Assembly: GCA_018058425.1 (NCBI GenBank)
Contig: JAGOZX010000001.1
Location: 1,832 to 65,831, forward strand
Reading direction: 5' to 3'
DNA: 64,000 bases
DNA from: Sebaldella sp.
Lineage (GTDB): Bacteria; Fusobacteriota; Fusobacteriia; Fusobacteriales; Leptotrichiaceae
In this document: in pieces, positions 14,992-25,859 of the stretch
How positions within the stretch are numbered: position 1 is the stretch's first letter
Layout: the number at the start of each line of letters is the position of its first letter
Position numbers and translations under genes: made by a program
Notes under the pieces: generated by a model
What the model was told of the DNA's origin: nothing
What the model saw: only the letters and a program-made list of their open reading frames with translations
The model's database searches: none

Positions 14992-15843
14992 CTACAATAA
15001 TTTTTCAAGAACTCTAAATACAGTTTCTTTTAAATCTTTTCTTTCAGATATTTTATCTACCATCCCGTGCTCTAATAAAAATTCAGCACTTTGAAAACCT
15101 TTTGGGAGTTTTTGATTTATTGTCTGTTCAATTACTCTTGGACCAGCAAATCCTATTAATGCATTTGGTTCTGTTATTATTACATCACCTAACATAGCAA
15201 ATGAAGCAGTTACTCCCCCAGTTGTAGGATTAACAGGTATAGAAATGAACGGAATGCCTGCGTCATTCAATCTCTTTACTGCACCTGATGTTTTAGCCAT
15301 CTGCATAAGAGAAGTTATCCCCTCTTGCATTCTAGCTCCTCCTGAGCTTGAGACTACAATAGCTGGCACTCTCTCTTCTAATGATTTTTCTAAAATTCTT
15401 GTTACCTTTTCCCCCACTACTGAGCCCATACTTCCACCCATAAAATTAAAGTCCATTACTGCGATATTAACTTTTATTCCATTAATTGCTCCAGAACCTG
15501 AAATTACTGCATCAAGCATTCTGCTCTTATCTGTAGCTTCTTCTAATTTTTCTTTATACAGCGGAAAATTTAAAAAATCCTTTGAATGCAAAGTGATATC
15601 CTGCTCTTCAAAAGTTCTCTCATCTATTAATAATTCAATTCTTTCAAATGCATTTAGAGGAAAATAATTCCCACACTTTGGACAAACATTTAAATTATTT
15701 TTCAAATCTTCATTATATATAATTTCGTTACATTTTGAACATTTTTTCCATTGACTACTCTCTGTTATGTCTAAAGTTAATTTGGATTTTGTTGTAACTT
15801 TAGCATATTGATTTTTACTTTTCTTTGCAGAAAAAATTCCCAT
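14992..15843 (-). CDS. accD: Acetyl-CoA carboxylase carboxyltransferase beta subunit
   Basis: This is the zinc-ribbon-bearing partner of AccA. The ribbon cysteines are Cys35, Cys38, Cys54 and Cys57. The carboxyltransferase core shows DAVISGSGAI near 108-117, the SSGGARMQEG motif near 168-177 and PTTGGVTASFAMLGD near 205-220. Length (283) is normal. The zinc ribbon in E. coli AccD also binds its own mRNA, but regulation here is not visible. It is the first of the four-gene accD-accA-pfkA-pyk run. Confidence 0.97.
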   Translation of the reverse strand: MGIFSAKKSKNQYAKVTTKSKLTLDITESSQWKKCSKCNEIIYNEDLKNNLNVCPKCGNYFPLNAFERIELLIDERTFEEQDITLHSKDFLNFPLYKEKLEEATDKSRMLDAVISGSGAINGIKVNIAVMDFNFMGGSMGSVVGEKVTRILEKSLEERVPAIVVSSSGGARMQEGITSLMQMAKTSGAVKRLNDAGIPFISIPVNPTTGGVTASFAMLGDVIITEPNALIGFAGPRVIEQTINQKLPKGFQSAEFLLEHGMVDKISERKDLKETVFRVLEKLL

Positions 15844-15935
15844 AAAATCACCTCTCCAGTATTTTATATTTTACTAGATAATCCTTATTTTTGCAAATAA
15901 AATTTCATTTTTTGAAATTATATTAAACTAAAAAA

Positions 15936-16874
15936 TTATCTATCTTCTATGTTTTTTTCTATATAACTTAGTATTTCCTTTATATTCCCTAAATTACTAA
16001 TCTCTTTTTTTATTATTTTTATATTATAAAAATCAGACAAATACCAAAATATATGTTTTTTCATATTTAGAAATGCTCTATTTTCTCCTTTATCAATAAT
16101 ATAATAATTTATATGTTTTATTAATAAATTCCTCTTTTCTCTTTTACTAACATCATATTTTTTCATATTTTCATTATTAAAATAATCTTTTGCTTGTTTT
16201 ATAAGCCAAGGATTACCCAGAATTCCTCTTGCAAGCATTATTCCATCTACTTTTGATTCTCTAGTTTTATTTATTATATCTTCTATATTAAATAAATCTC
16301 CATTACCAATTATTTTTATATTATTTGAATTTTCTTTTATTTTTTTTATTATTTCCCAGTCTGCATCTCCTTGATATCCTTGTTTTTGTGTTCTTCCATG
16401 AATACATATTTGCTTAAGTCTAAGCTCTTCTGCTAATCTAACATAATAAAAAGGATCATTAAAATCTTTATATCCAACTCTAATTTTTATAGATAATGCT
16501 ATATCATCTTTATATTCCTTTTTTATTTCTGTTAATAGTTTTCTTATATATTCCGGCTCTTCAAGAAGAGCTGCACCTTTACCAGATTTTATTATTTTTT
16601 TCATTGGACAGCCTAAATTAATGTCAATATGAGTAAATCCCATCTCTAATAAAATTTTTACAGCCTCTTTGAAATTATCTGTTTTACTACCAAACAACTG
16701 TACAGACTCATTATTTTCAGCTTTCAAAATTTCATCTATTGTTTTTTTATTCTTATTTACCACTGCACTGACATCTGCCATTTCTGTAAAAATAACATCT
16801 GGAGAAAACTCATTTAAAATTCTTCTAAAACTATAGTCAGTTATTCCTGCCATTGGAGCAGTCATTATTTCCAT
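15936..16874 (-). CDS. dus: tRNA-dihydrouridine synthase
   Basis: Dus enzymes reduce uridines in tRNA with FMN and NAD(P)H. The flavin-binding start TAPMAGITDYSFRR lies at 5-18, catalytic Cys89 is in INLGCPMKK, followed by the K-S-G-K-GAALL segment. IHGRTQKQGYQGDADW (near 158-173) and the GNGD and ARG phosphate-binding loops are typical of the family. Length (312) is right for DusB/C-like proteins. The exact target position cannot be told from the sequence. It is followed by 92 bases before accD. Confidence 0.93.
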   Translation of the reverse strand: MEIMTAPMAGITDYSFRRILNEFSPDVIFTEMADVSAVVNKNKKTIDEILKAENNESVQLFGSKTDNFKEAVKILLEMGFTHIDINLGCPMKKIIKSGKGAALLEEPEYIRKLLTEIKKEYKDDIALSIKIRVGYKDFNDPFYYVRLAEELRLKQICIHGRTQKQGYQGDADWEIIKKIKENSNNIKIIGNGDLFNIEDIINKTRESKVDGIMLARGILGNPWLIKQAKDYFNNENMKKYDVSKREKRNLLIKHINYYIIDKGENRAFLNMKKHIFWYLSDFYNIKIIKKEISNLGNIKEILSYIEKNIEDR

Positions 16875-16894
16875 TTTATTCTCCTAATTCTAGA

Positions 16895-17734
16895 TTATCC
16901 TGCCCAAGCATAGTTATGTATTATATGCCAAAAAAGCATAAATATTATTGTAGAAGTAGCTATTATTGCAAAAGCTGCAAAAAATCTTGGCAAGTCTTCT
17001 TTCAGAGTTCTAAGTCTTTCCTTACCTAAAAAATTATTTTTTACATAATAAGTTCCAAAATTACCTTCTACTATTTCTATATTAACATAGCTTTTTTTTC
17101 TCAACATCTTATAAGCTCTATTAGAAACTTCAAAATTATACTCTCTAATACCATCTTTTACATAAAGTTTACTTTGAATCATTCCATAAATTAGTTTATA
17201 TCTAATTGCTTTTAATACTACAAAAGAAGTTATCTTTTTTTTACTCTTTAGTCTTGAAATAAATACTAATATATACCTTGGAACTATTGTTATCACTAAA
17301 TATATAAGTATCAATGATGCAAAGCAAAATGAAATAGATCTAAAATTCAATTTAAAATTATTAATAAAAGAATAAGAAGATATAATTTGTAAAAGCGGTA
17401 CTAATAATAATATTGCAAAAACCACTCTTATGATCCGCTGGACTGGATTCATATTTCTCATATTCATTTCCATCCACATATCAATATCTAACATTGTTAT
17501 AAGTGATATTATACCCAGTATGAAAAATAAAAATGCATAAATTAAATGTGTTTCTTTATTTATGGCTAACAAAGATACTGTTAAACATAAAAACATTGAA
17601 ATAAAGCTTAATTTTTCTGTTATTATATAAGAAAAAACTGAAATCATAAATAATATCATAAAAATTAGAAATATTTCATCTTGTATTCTCTCTATTACTT
17701 CTTCCATTACATGCTCCCCTAAATAAAAATTCAT
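16895..17734 (-). CDS. Unknown multi-pass membrane protein, 279 aa
   Basis: About six or seven hydrophobic segments are visible (for example IFLIFMILFMISVFSYII near 20-37, HLIYAFLFFILGIISLI, VVFAILLLVPLL, SFCFASLILIYLVITIV, and a C-terminal FAAFAIIATSTIIFML). A soluble loop of ~75 residues (KSKKKITSFVVL to RLRTLKE) lies before the last segment. No family is recognised. Two starts are possible: 17734 (AGGA upstream) and 17707 (GGGGAG six bases upstream, the better site). It is followed by dus within 20 bases, so the two are probably cotranscribed. Confidence 0.7.
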   Translation of the reverse strand: MNFYLGEHVMEEVIERIQDEIFLIFMILFMISVFSYIITEKLSFISMFLCLTVSLLAINKETHLIYAFLFFILGIISLITMLDIDMWMEMNMRNMNPVQRIIRVVFAILLLVPLLQIISSYSFINNFKLNFRSISFCFASLILIYLVITIVPRYILVFISRLKSKKKITSFVVLKAIRYKLIYGMIQSKLYVKDGIREYNFEVSNRAYKMLRKKSYVNIEIVEGNFGTYYVKNNFLGKERLRTLKEDLPRFFAAFAIIATSTIIFMLFWHIIHNYAWAG

Positions 17735-17904
17735 TTTGATTCCTATATTGTAACAAATTATCCTTAGTTTTGAAATAGAAATTTTGTTATTTTACTTTAT
17801 ACAAAAAAAAACTTTTTGTATTTTCTATAATTTCCTGAGTAATAAGCCAACTTTATACTATTTATCCAAAATTTTTAATGATCTAAATTTTATAAAATAC
17901 TAAT

Positions 17905-17948
17905 GCAATAAAACAATTAAGCCTGTCACAAGGTATCGACAGACTTAA
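17905..17948 (-). terminator. Terminator of the first autotransporter gene
   Basis: On the minus strand TTAAGTCTGTC (17948-17938) pairs with GACAGGCTTAA (17927-17917), with one G-T pair and a ten-base loop, followed by TTGTTTTATT. Confidence 0.75.
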
Positions 17949-17975
17949 AATAACTTTACTAAATTAAATTTATTA

Positions 17976-20900
17976 TCAAAATACAGCTTTTAATATAACT
18001 CCTGCTCTATAATCATTCTCATTATGTTCTCCTGCTATATACTCCCCATTTAAGAATACTCCGTATTTATCTTGTATTTCTACACCTAATGTAGCCCTAG
18101 TTCTAAAGCTTCCCCCTTCTTCCTCAGGTTTAGCTAAATCATGATAGTCTGTTTCGAGCATTCCTAACTTAGCTCTTTCCATTACATTTAAATCTCCCAA
18201 TTCATACTCATATGCTAAATCTAAAGTTCCTCTTAACTTCCATATTTCTTTTTTTCCTAAAGGAACCTCAGTTTTTAATTCTACACCAACTCTTGGTTTT
18301 ATACTCCATGCATCATTTCCTTCTACTTCTAATCTATCCTTACCCTCTTCTTCAAAGTCAGGTCTTATAATATACATAAGTCTAAATGCTCCATATGGAG
18401 TTATCCATTTATCATTTCCTAATGCTATCTCTCTTCCTATTATGTTATCACTTGTTAAACTATAAGTTTCATATGTCCCGTTCATCTCAGTTCTTCCTGA
18501 TTTTCCCCAATCTACATTTCTGTCTATATCATGAAAACTTATTCTACCTGTTAGATCATTTCTAAAAATCCAATTACTTACTTCATATTTATTATGCCCG
18601 CCAAGTTGTATAGTATCTACCCATTCTTCACTTTCATTATTATCATCAAACTCAAATCCTGTATGTAAGTATCCTAAAGAATAGCCTATTTTATGCTTAT
18701 CATTTTTTTCTATTTCTTTTAATGCTAAAACTCCTGTTGTAGTATAGTCATAGCCTATAACTCCCTGAGTTTTTTCCTCTGTAGTTCCCTTACCTGCAAT
18801 TATATTTATTTTTACACTTTCATCTGTGTTATTTTTTGAGTTTTGAAGTAAATTTAATGAATCTTCAAATGTTTTAACTACATCATTCTCTCTCTGATTT
18901 ATATTAGAATATACATTTCCTGTTATATTTCCAATTATTTTATTTAAACTTCCAGCATCTTCCACCATATCCAGTCTATCATAAAATAATAAAGCCTCTC
19001 CTTGAGCATTATCATACTTATCATCTAAATTTTTGGCGAAATTTTCCCACCAAGTTCCCTCAGCTACTTGCGAATACATAATTCTTTTCATCCATATGTC
19101 TAGATTACCTTTTGAATTTATATTTGGTATGGCTTCCCAAAAAATCCCCTTACTTAGTATATCAGATATACCACTATTCAATCCGCCATTTGATGTAGTT
19201 GGATTAAACACTTCTTCCAGCTTATATACACTAATATTTGTCCCTTGAGAAAAGTCTGGAGTTACCTCTATATTTCTTAGAATAAATTCTGGAGCTATGA
19301 ATTTTACAGCATCTGACACTAAAAATTTTCCATTTATATCTTCTGGAGCATACTCTGTTGGTAGTGGACTTGCTGGCCTTATAGTGCTAGGATCCACTTT
19401 TATTTGTACTACTGCATCTTCTGGAACTATAAATTTTTCATTTACCAATATTATTCCAGCATTAGTTATAGAAGGAAGATCATATTTAGGCCCAGGATTT
19501 AAATAACCTATTGGAGCTAAAACTGATGGATCTGTTACCAGTACCTGCCCTCCATTACTCAAATCCACATTTATCGTTCCTGAATTAATTAATGTCGAAC
19601 CATTTTTCATCAGTATCCCAATTCCATTTTTACCTGTTATATTGATTAATCCTTTATTTTCAATCTCTACATTTTCATCGGCATATATTCCAACACTATT
19701 TTCTCCGGATAAATTAATCACTCCTGTGGAATCATTTGTAATTTTTACATCCTTCATTCCAGCTATCCCAATAGAGTTATTTCCAGTTAGAATTATACTT
19801 CCTCTGTTAATAAATTCTTCTCCCTGTCCTACTTCTATAAATACACCTACTGTTTCTTCTCCATTAGAAGTAATTACTCCATTATTTTCTATTTTACCCA
19901 TTGGCTCATATGAGTAAATTCCCATTCCTTTTATTCCAGTTTCTATAGTTCCTGAATTAATCATATTTAGATTATTATAACCATACATTCCAGCAGCAAA
20001 GTCATTAATTACTGAATTATTTGGATTTACATAAGTATTCCCTACTTTTATAGTTCCTTGATTATCTACTGTACTTTCTTCAGCATAAATTCCTAAACTT
20101 ACATCTCCAGTTTCTATATTGCCTAGATTAATAACATTAGAGTTATTATCCCCATACATACCAATTCTTGAATTAATCATATTATTTGTTGTCCCTGAAT
20201 TAGCAATCCTACTCATATTTATAATTGTAGAATTATATCCATACATACCCACAGAACTTGTATTTATATTTAGAATAGCATTATTTATTAATGTACTCCC
20301 ATTTCTTCCAACATAACCAAAACTTCCACCTAATGAAATATTATTACCTACATTTATAGTTCCTGATCCTATTATTTGTGCTCCATCTGTACCATAAAAT
20401 CCTGCTGAATTCTCTCCATTAGCATTTATTAAACTATTATTTACTTGTACTTGTCCACCTTTTCCATAAAACCCTATTCCATTTCCTTCTATATTAATAG
20501 TTCCACCTGTTTGGTTTACCTGAATTTGATTCCCATATATCCCTACTGAGTCAATTCCTATTACCAAATCTCCTGTATTATTAATAACTGAATTTTTCTC
20601 TCCGTATATTCCTACATTATTTGTAGAGCCACCAGTACTAGATACTTTTATTAAGCCCGCATTATTTACTTGTAACTGCCCAGTTCCATCAGTAGTTCCA
20701 TATATTCCCACAGATGAACTTCCATTTACATTTATAATTCCAGTATTTTCTAGTTCGGCTATATTATTACTATTTGAATCTATAGCTAATATTCCAATGG
20801 CTTTTATTCCAGTAGCAATGATTTCTCCACTATTTAATACTCTGCCCTCTTCTTGAATAATACCCACAGCATTATTCCCAGATAGATTTACTTTATTATT

Positions 20901-23900
20901 TAAACTTATTCTCTTTTGAGAACCAATATCTGTTTTCAATAATATTCCAGTTTGTCCATTCTCAACATTAAGAGTCAAACCGTTTATTTCCATATCACTT
21001 AACATAAAGTTCTTTCCATATACACCTATAGACTCTGTTCCTTCTCTAACATAAATTGTTTTATTTGAATAAACATTTCCTTCTGATGTATATATCCCAA
21101 CTTGGTTTAACTTATTCAAATCATATACTCCTCCTGAAGTATCATTTAATGTAATTGTTGAATTTGATAAAGCCACTCTTTTTATATAATTATAAACAGA
21201 ATTTACTCCCAATTCTATAGTCCCAGAGTTAATTCTTATTTCTGAATTTTCTTTATCTGAAAGAAGCCCCACTCCAATGGAATAGTCACCTAATTTTATA
21301 CTCCCGCCATTTAAATTAATTATACTGTCTCTTCCATATATTCCAAGCGAATAATTCGTAAATCCAAGTGCTCCAGTAAAACCACTGGCTGTGCTTATAT
21401 TTCCAGTATTTGTGATATCTGTTCTTCCTCCAAATATTCCAGATGAATTACTTCCAGATAAATTTATATTTCCAGTATTTTCAATTGTTGATCTATTATT
21501 TAAATCATAACCAATTGAATAAATACCAACGGCTCTTTCACCAATAGACTCTATAATTCCAGTATTCTTTATTTTATTTTCTTTCCCTATTCCAGGAAGA
21601 GCCGTTATACCTGCTACATCATCTGCATAAATACCTATACTCTTATTTCCAACTGTAATTTTTCCAGCATTTTCAGTTTTAGATCCTAAAGTTATATATT
21701 CTCCTGCTCCTGAATCACCAATATTTATTGTTCCTATACTATCATTTGTTACAATTGAATAATGTCCAAAAAGTCCAATTCCTTCATTTCCCAAATCTAT
21801 TGTACCTTTATTAACTGCATAACCTAAATTTTCTATGTAAATTCCTGTAGATTGTACTGCCTTTGTTCCAGAAAATATTTTTGAAGTAATCTTACCCTCA
21901 TTTGTTATTATTGAGCTTCTTGCGAATATTCCCACACTACTATTTGGAACTATTAAATTTGTTCCTGAATTAGTAGAGAATGTAGAATTCGCCACTGTAA
22001 GTATCTCTATATTGCTATCAGGTGTTACTATTTCTGTTGTTGGTGAAATATTTATATTTCCATTATTCTGTATTACAAATAATGTACCACTTCCTGTTAT
22101 TTCTATTTTACCACCATTTATATTTACTGTTGCTCCATTTGTTCCCACAGCAACTGAACCATCTCCATTTACTCTTAAATAAACATTATTTAAATCTAAA
22201 ACATTCGCATTACTTAAATTTTTAGCATAGGCCCCAACTGCCGAATTTACGCCTCCAATTTCCCCTACTTCTATATCAGGATTTCCTAGACCAGAACCAT
22301 TATAAGTAACTTTACTTGTATTAGTAATTGCACCGTAGTAAAGTCCTACTGCTCCATCTCCACCGTACAATCCAGTAAACAGACTCTTATCACTGTCTAG
22401 GTTTACTACACCTAAAACTATAGGCTGAGCACTTAAAAGAACTCTATCCCCTATTTTTATACTTCTTATAGAACCATCTAAATTTGAATCTCCTGTCATT
22501 GAAATACCTGTTAAATTATCACCCAATATTATATCTTTTGAACCCAGCGAACTCTGTAAATTTCCATTTTCTAAAAAATATCCATTACTTCCTGTACCCA
22601 GATAAAATTTACTCTCATCGACCAAAGCATTGTCAAATACTCCAGATTTTATATATATTCCAGAACTATTTTCACCAGTAGTTACACTCTCTATACTATC
22701 TATAAAACTTGAATTTTCGGTATAAAGTCCTATACTATTTTTACCTGACTCTAATTTCCCTAACTTTATATTTCTAGATATATCTACTGCATTTAAATAT
22801 GCTGCTGCACCATTATCTCCAACCTTGATTATTCCACCTGCTGAGTTATCTATATTAGAGTTCTTTATATAAACTCCTAATGATCCTTCATTAGTAGTAC
22901 TTGAATTTAAAAGAGTTAATCCACCTATTCCCATAGTAATGTTTGATTTTTCTCCAATTGAAACAATACCTACACCTCTAGTTCCAGCTAACTGTGTTAG
23001 TTCACTTCCTGTTGTACCTACTTTTAAATTAGTTTCTACTGGGTCATCGCTGCTTCCATTTAAATAAATTCCAATCCCATTTTCTCCTAATTCTATAGTA
23101 CTATTAAATTCTATATCTCCCTGACTTACATATAAGCCTACATTTCCACCTGTACCAGAAACTTTTATACTTCCTGTTCCAGAGACCTTTAAATTCTCAT
23201 TCGTGGAATATATCCCAATATTATTATCCAGTATTGAATTACCTGTATTATCTATAATTCCATTGTTTATAATTTCTAAATTATCTGTATTACTATAAGC
23301 TTTAGAACTTAAAACTATTCCAATTCCATCATTTGTTATATTTATTTCATTATTATTTTCAAGCTTCTTTAAACCTGTATTTCCATTATCGAGTATATAT
23401 ATTCCTGTTCCTTGATCTAAATTTATTATCCCCGAGTTATTTACAATTGATCCTGTACCACTTGTAGGAGAATTAGATGTAACTTCGTATAAAACCCCAA
23501 TTCCTTCAGTTCCAAATAAATTAATTATATTACCAGATGAAAAATTTATACCATCCCAACCAGAATATATACCAGCACTATTCCCTTTAATAGTGAAAGT
23601 AGTATTTGTTAAATTTAATGTGTTTGATGTAGAAGAATCTAAATAAATACCATAATCATAGTCTCCTGCTACATCTAAGCTCTCTACACTTATATTACCA
23701 CTTATATTTAAAGTATTATTATTTTTTGCATATATTCCTATATCATTTCCATTTGTTCTTAAATTAACATTACTATTTACTCCTAAATTTACTGTTCCTG
23801 TTTCACTATAAACAGCTATATTATTATATATATTCCCAGTATTTATTCCTAGTGAGTTTAATTTTATACTTCCATCATTTTGAAATTTAGAATTAATATT

Positions 23901-25613
23901 TACTACACCTATATTTTGCTCTGAAGTATTAGATAAATTTAAAATTATTTCACCTATATTTTCAATCGTATTATTTGTAAGTCCTCCATTAACTCCATAC
24001 ATTCCTATATTTCCATTATTTATAGAGTCTACAGTTATCTCACCATCATTAATAATGATTGATGTACCATTTAGATTTGTAGCTGCCATTCCAACAGAAT
24101 TAGTAACGTTTCCATTTAATGTAATTATACCAGTACTTGAATTTGTATTAGTACCATTGTCTACTCTCACTCCATTGCTATTTGCACCATTAACCACGAC
24201 ACTTCCACTATTTAAAAAAGGTTTTGCTGATATATTTTGATATATTGCTGTGGAATTATCTCCATTTACAGTTATTTCTCCATTATTTAATACTGTATTA
24301 TCAGGAAATTTTGCAGATCCACCAACTACTACTCCATAACTATCTGTTCCATATAAATTTATTTTTCCATCTTGTGTAAATATATTTGTGAAATTTATAC
24401 TAGAATCTATATTTGTTGCTATTTGAACAACTGTATTTAAAAAATTTCCATTATTTAAATAAATGCCATAACTTCCATTTCCATATAAATTTATTTCTGC
24501 ATTAGCTCTGTTTGTTATCCCTATTGTTGTTGTTGCGTTTAGAACTTCAATTCCAACACTTGTATCTCCATTTAATGTTATAGAACCCCAGTTTTCTGCA
24601 TGTAGTAAGCTTCCATTACCTATAAAATCTATACCAATTATGTCATAACTTGATGGATCTGAAATTATACTTCCTTGATTTACATAAGATACATCTCCAC
24701 GTCCATTATACCCCTGTTCTATCTCTAATGCTTTAGCATTATTAGTATTTAACATAAGTTTCCCCATTGTAGTAAATGATATGACTTCGTTAGGATCCCC
24801 AGCAGGTGAACCATCCTGTGTTCTATGACTCTCTATTGCTATTATTCTTGAACCCGATGACTCTGTACCTATATCTGATGTAACTACATAAGTTAAATTA
24901 CCTACACCTCCTGTAGGATCAGCATAAGTAGATCCTTCTGTTCCTATTATCTGTGCTAAAGCTGTTTGTGTTGCATTACTTGCTAACATTGTTCCTTCAG
25001 GAAAGTCATCAAAATTTGTATACAAATTTTGATCAGTAGAACCAGAATTATATCCATTACCATTTCCTCTTAAACTTAATGTAGGAATGACTACTTGATC
25101 AAATGTTTTAGGAATAATATTTTCACTTAACAAAGTTATACTAATATCTCTTGTAATATTTATATCTTTTACTTGAAATGAAGTAGTTCCTCCAATAGTT
25201 AAATCTGGAAGGTCTGGTAAGGTCGGAACATTTATATTTACAGGATTTTTAATAATGGTAATATCTGAAATTTCTGGAATTACAGGTATTACTAAATCTA
25301 TATCCTTATCATTAAAAGTTATAAATCGTTTTCGAATTGTTGGTGTTAACTTGAAGAGTTTTGGCTCTGATGGTTCTATTTCTTTTATTGCTGAATTAGA
25401 ATTAGATTTTCCTATTTTATAATTATTATAGAAAGCAGTAAAAAAAACCTGCCACTCTAAATCACTTATAGTATATAAGTTGTAATTATTTTCAGGTTTT
25501 TCTGATTCAGTTACTAATACTTTATTCTCAATTTCATTATTCAAAACAATCATTTTATTTTCACTTAAAACAATTTCATTCAATATACACATTAATAATA
25601 TAAATTTCTTCAT
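17976..25613 (-). CDS. Giant autotransporter adhesin 1, 2545 aa
   Basis: The ATG at 25613 is chosen over an in-frame GTG at 25622 because AGGTGG lies just ahead of it. A signal peptide (MKKFILLMCILNEIVLS) is followed by a conserved head (DLEWQVFFTAFYNN, then IRKRFITFNDKDIDL) and a proline-rich segment (VPVIPEISDI…PTLPDLPDL). Residues ~190-2150 are a long repetitive beta-helix-like passenger with recurring N-x-G-x-I and S-x-GIY units. The last ~280 residues form a type V autotransporter barrel ending RAGVILKAVF with terminal Phe. Fusobacterial adhesins such as RadD and Fap2 have this layout. Adhesion is inferred; the ligand is unknown. Confidence 0.9.
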   Translation of the reverse strand: MKKFILLMCILNEIVLSENKMIVLNNEIENKVLVTESEKPENNYNLYTISDLEWQVFFTAFYNNYKIGKSNSNSAIKEIEPSEPKLFKLTPTIRKRFITFNDKDIDLVIPVIPEISDITIIKNPVNINVPTLPDLPDLTIGGTTSFQVKDINITRDISITLLSENIIPKTFDQVVIPTLSLRGNGNGYNSGSTDQNLYTNFDDFPEGTMLASNATQTALAQIIGTEGSTYADPTGGVGNLTYVVTSDIGTESSGSRIIAIESHRTQDGSPAGDPNEVISFTTMGKLMLNTNNAKALEIEQGYNGRGDVSYVNQGSIISDPSSYDIIGIDFIGNGSLLHAENWGSITLNGDTSVGIEVLNATTTIGITNRANAEINLYGNGSYGIYLNNGNFLNTVVQIATNIDSSINFTNIFTQDGKINLYGTDSYGVVVGGSAKFPDNTVLNNGEITVNGDNSTAIYQNISAKPFLNSGSVVVNGANSNGVRVDNGTNTNSSTGIITLNGNVTNSVGMAATNLNGTSIIINDGEITVDSINNGNIGMYGVNGGLTNNTIENIGEIILNLSNTSEQNIGVVNINSKFQNDGSIKLNSLGINTGNIYNNIAVYSETGTVNLGVNSNVNLRTNGNDIGIYAKNNNTLNISGNISVESLDVAGDYDYGIYLDSSTSNTLNLTNTTFTIKGNSAGIYSGWDGINFSSGNIINLFGTEGIGVLYEVTSNSPTSGTGSIVNNSGIINLDQGTGIYILDNGNTGLKKLENNNEINITNDGIGIVLSSKAYSNTDNLEIINNGIIDNTGNSILDNNIGIYSTNENLKVSGTGSIKVSGTGGNVGLYVSQGDIEFNSTIELGENGIGIYLNGSSDDPVETNLKVGTTGSELTQLAGTRGVGIVSIGEKSNITMGIGGLTLLNSSTTNEGSLGVYIKNSNIDNSAGGIIKVGDNGAAAYLNAVDISRNIKLGKLESGKNSIGLYTENSSFIDSIESVTTGENSSGIYIKSGVFDNALVDESKFYLGTGSNGYFLENGNLQSSLGSKDIILGDNLTGISMTGDSNLDGSIRSIKIGDRVLLSAQPIVLGVVNLDSDKSLFTGLYGGDGAVGLYYGAITNTSKVTYNGSGLGNPDIEVGEIGGVNSAVGAYAKNLSNANVLDLNNVYLRVNGDGSVAVGTNGATVNINGGKIEITGSGTLFVIQNNGNINISPTTEIVTPDSNIEILTVANSTFSTNSGTNLIVPNSSVGIFARSSIITNEGKITSKIFSGTKAVQSTGIYIENLGYAVNKGTIDLGNEGIGLFGHYSIVTNDSIGTINIGDSGAGEYITLGSKTENAGKITVGNKSIGIYADDVAGITALPGIGKENKIKNTGIIESIGERAVGIYSIGYDLNNRSTIENTGNINLSGSNSSGIFGGRTDITNTGNISTASGFTGALGFTNYSLGIYGRDSIINLNGGSIKLGDYSIGVGLLSDKENSEIRINSGTIELGVNSVYNYIKRVALSNSTITLNDTSGGVYDLNKLNQVGIYTSEGNVYSNKTIYVREGTESIGVYGKNFMLSDMEINGLTLNVENGQTGILLKTDIGSQKRISLNNKVNLSGNNAVGIIQEEGRVLNSGEIIATGIKAIGILAIDSNSNNIAELENTGIINVNGSSSVGIYGTTDGTGQLQVNNAGLIKVSSTGGSTNNVGIYGEKNSVINNTGDLVIGIDSVGIYGNQIQVNQTGGTINIEGNGIGFYGKGGQVQVNNSLINANGENSAGFYGTDGAQIIGSGTINVGNNISLGGSFGYVGRNGSTLINNAILNINTSSVGMYGYNSTIINMSRIANSGTTNNMINSRIGMYGDNNSNVINLGNIETGDVSLGIYAEESTVDNQGTIKVGNTYVNPNNSVINDFAAGMYGYNNLNMINSGTIETGIKGMGIYSYEPMGKIENNGVITSNGEETVGVFIEVGQGEEFINRGSIILTGNNSIGIAGMKDVKITNDSTGVINLSGENSVGIYADENVEIENKGLINITGKNGIGILMKNGSTLINSGTINVDLSNGGQVLVTDPSVLAPIGYLNPGPKYDLPSITNAGIILVNEKFIVPEDAVVQIKVDPSTIRPASPLPTEYAPEDINGKFLVSDAVKFIAPEFILRNIEVTPDFSQGTNISVYKLEEVFNPTTSNGGLNSGISDILSKGIFWEAIPNINSKGNLDIWMKRIMYSQVAEGTWWENFAKNLDDKYDNAQGEALLFYDRLDMVEDAGSLNKIIGNITGNVYSNINQRENDVVKTFEDSLNLLQNSKNNTDESVKINIIAGKGTTEEKTQGVIGYDYTTTGVLALKEIEKNDKHKIGYSLGYLHTGFEFDDNNESEEWVDTIQLGGHNKYEVSNWIFRNDLTGRISFHDIDRNVDWGKSGRTEMNGTYETYSLTSDNIIGREIALGNDKWITPYGAFRLMYIIRPDFEEEGKDRLEVEGNDAWSIKPRVGVELKTEVPLGKKEIWKLRGTLDLAYEYELGDLNVMERAKLGMLETDYHDLAKPEEEGGSFRTRATLGVEIQDKYGVFLNGEYIAGEHNENDYRAGVILKAVF

Positions 25614-25700
25614 TTTAACCACCTCAATATTCTAATAATCTTTAAGCATATTTTTCTCAAAAGCCCATTACTCAGCGTCTACAGTTGCTTTGATATACAA

Positions 25701-25729
25701 AGAATAACTTAAACGACTAAATATGTCAA
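25701..25729 (-). promoter_or_regulatory. Promoter of the first autotransporter gene
   Basis: On the minus strand TTGACA (25729-25724), a 17-bp spacer and TATTCT (25706-25701). The leader would be ~80 bases long. This shows the two autotransporter genes need not be cotranscribed. Confidence 0.75.
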
Positions 25730-25859
25730 GCAATTTTTTAAATTAAATTTTATTTCTATAATCACACTAATTAAAATGCTTATTTTTAAGTTTTTGACTT
25801 ATTTAACAGATTTCTTTCTTAAGTTGAAGAAGATGCTTTTTAACACCTTCTCTTCTTTT

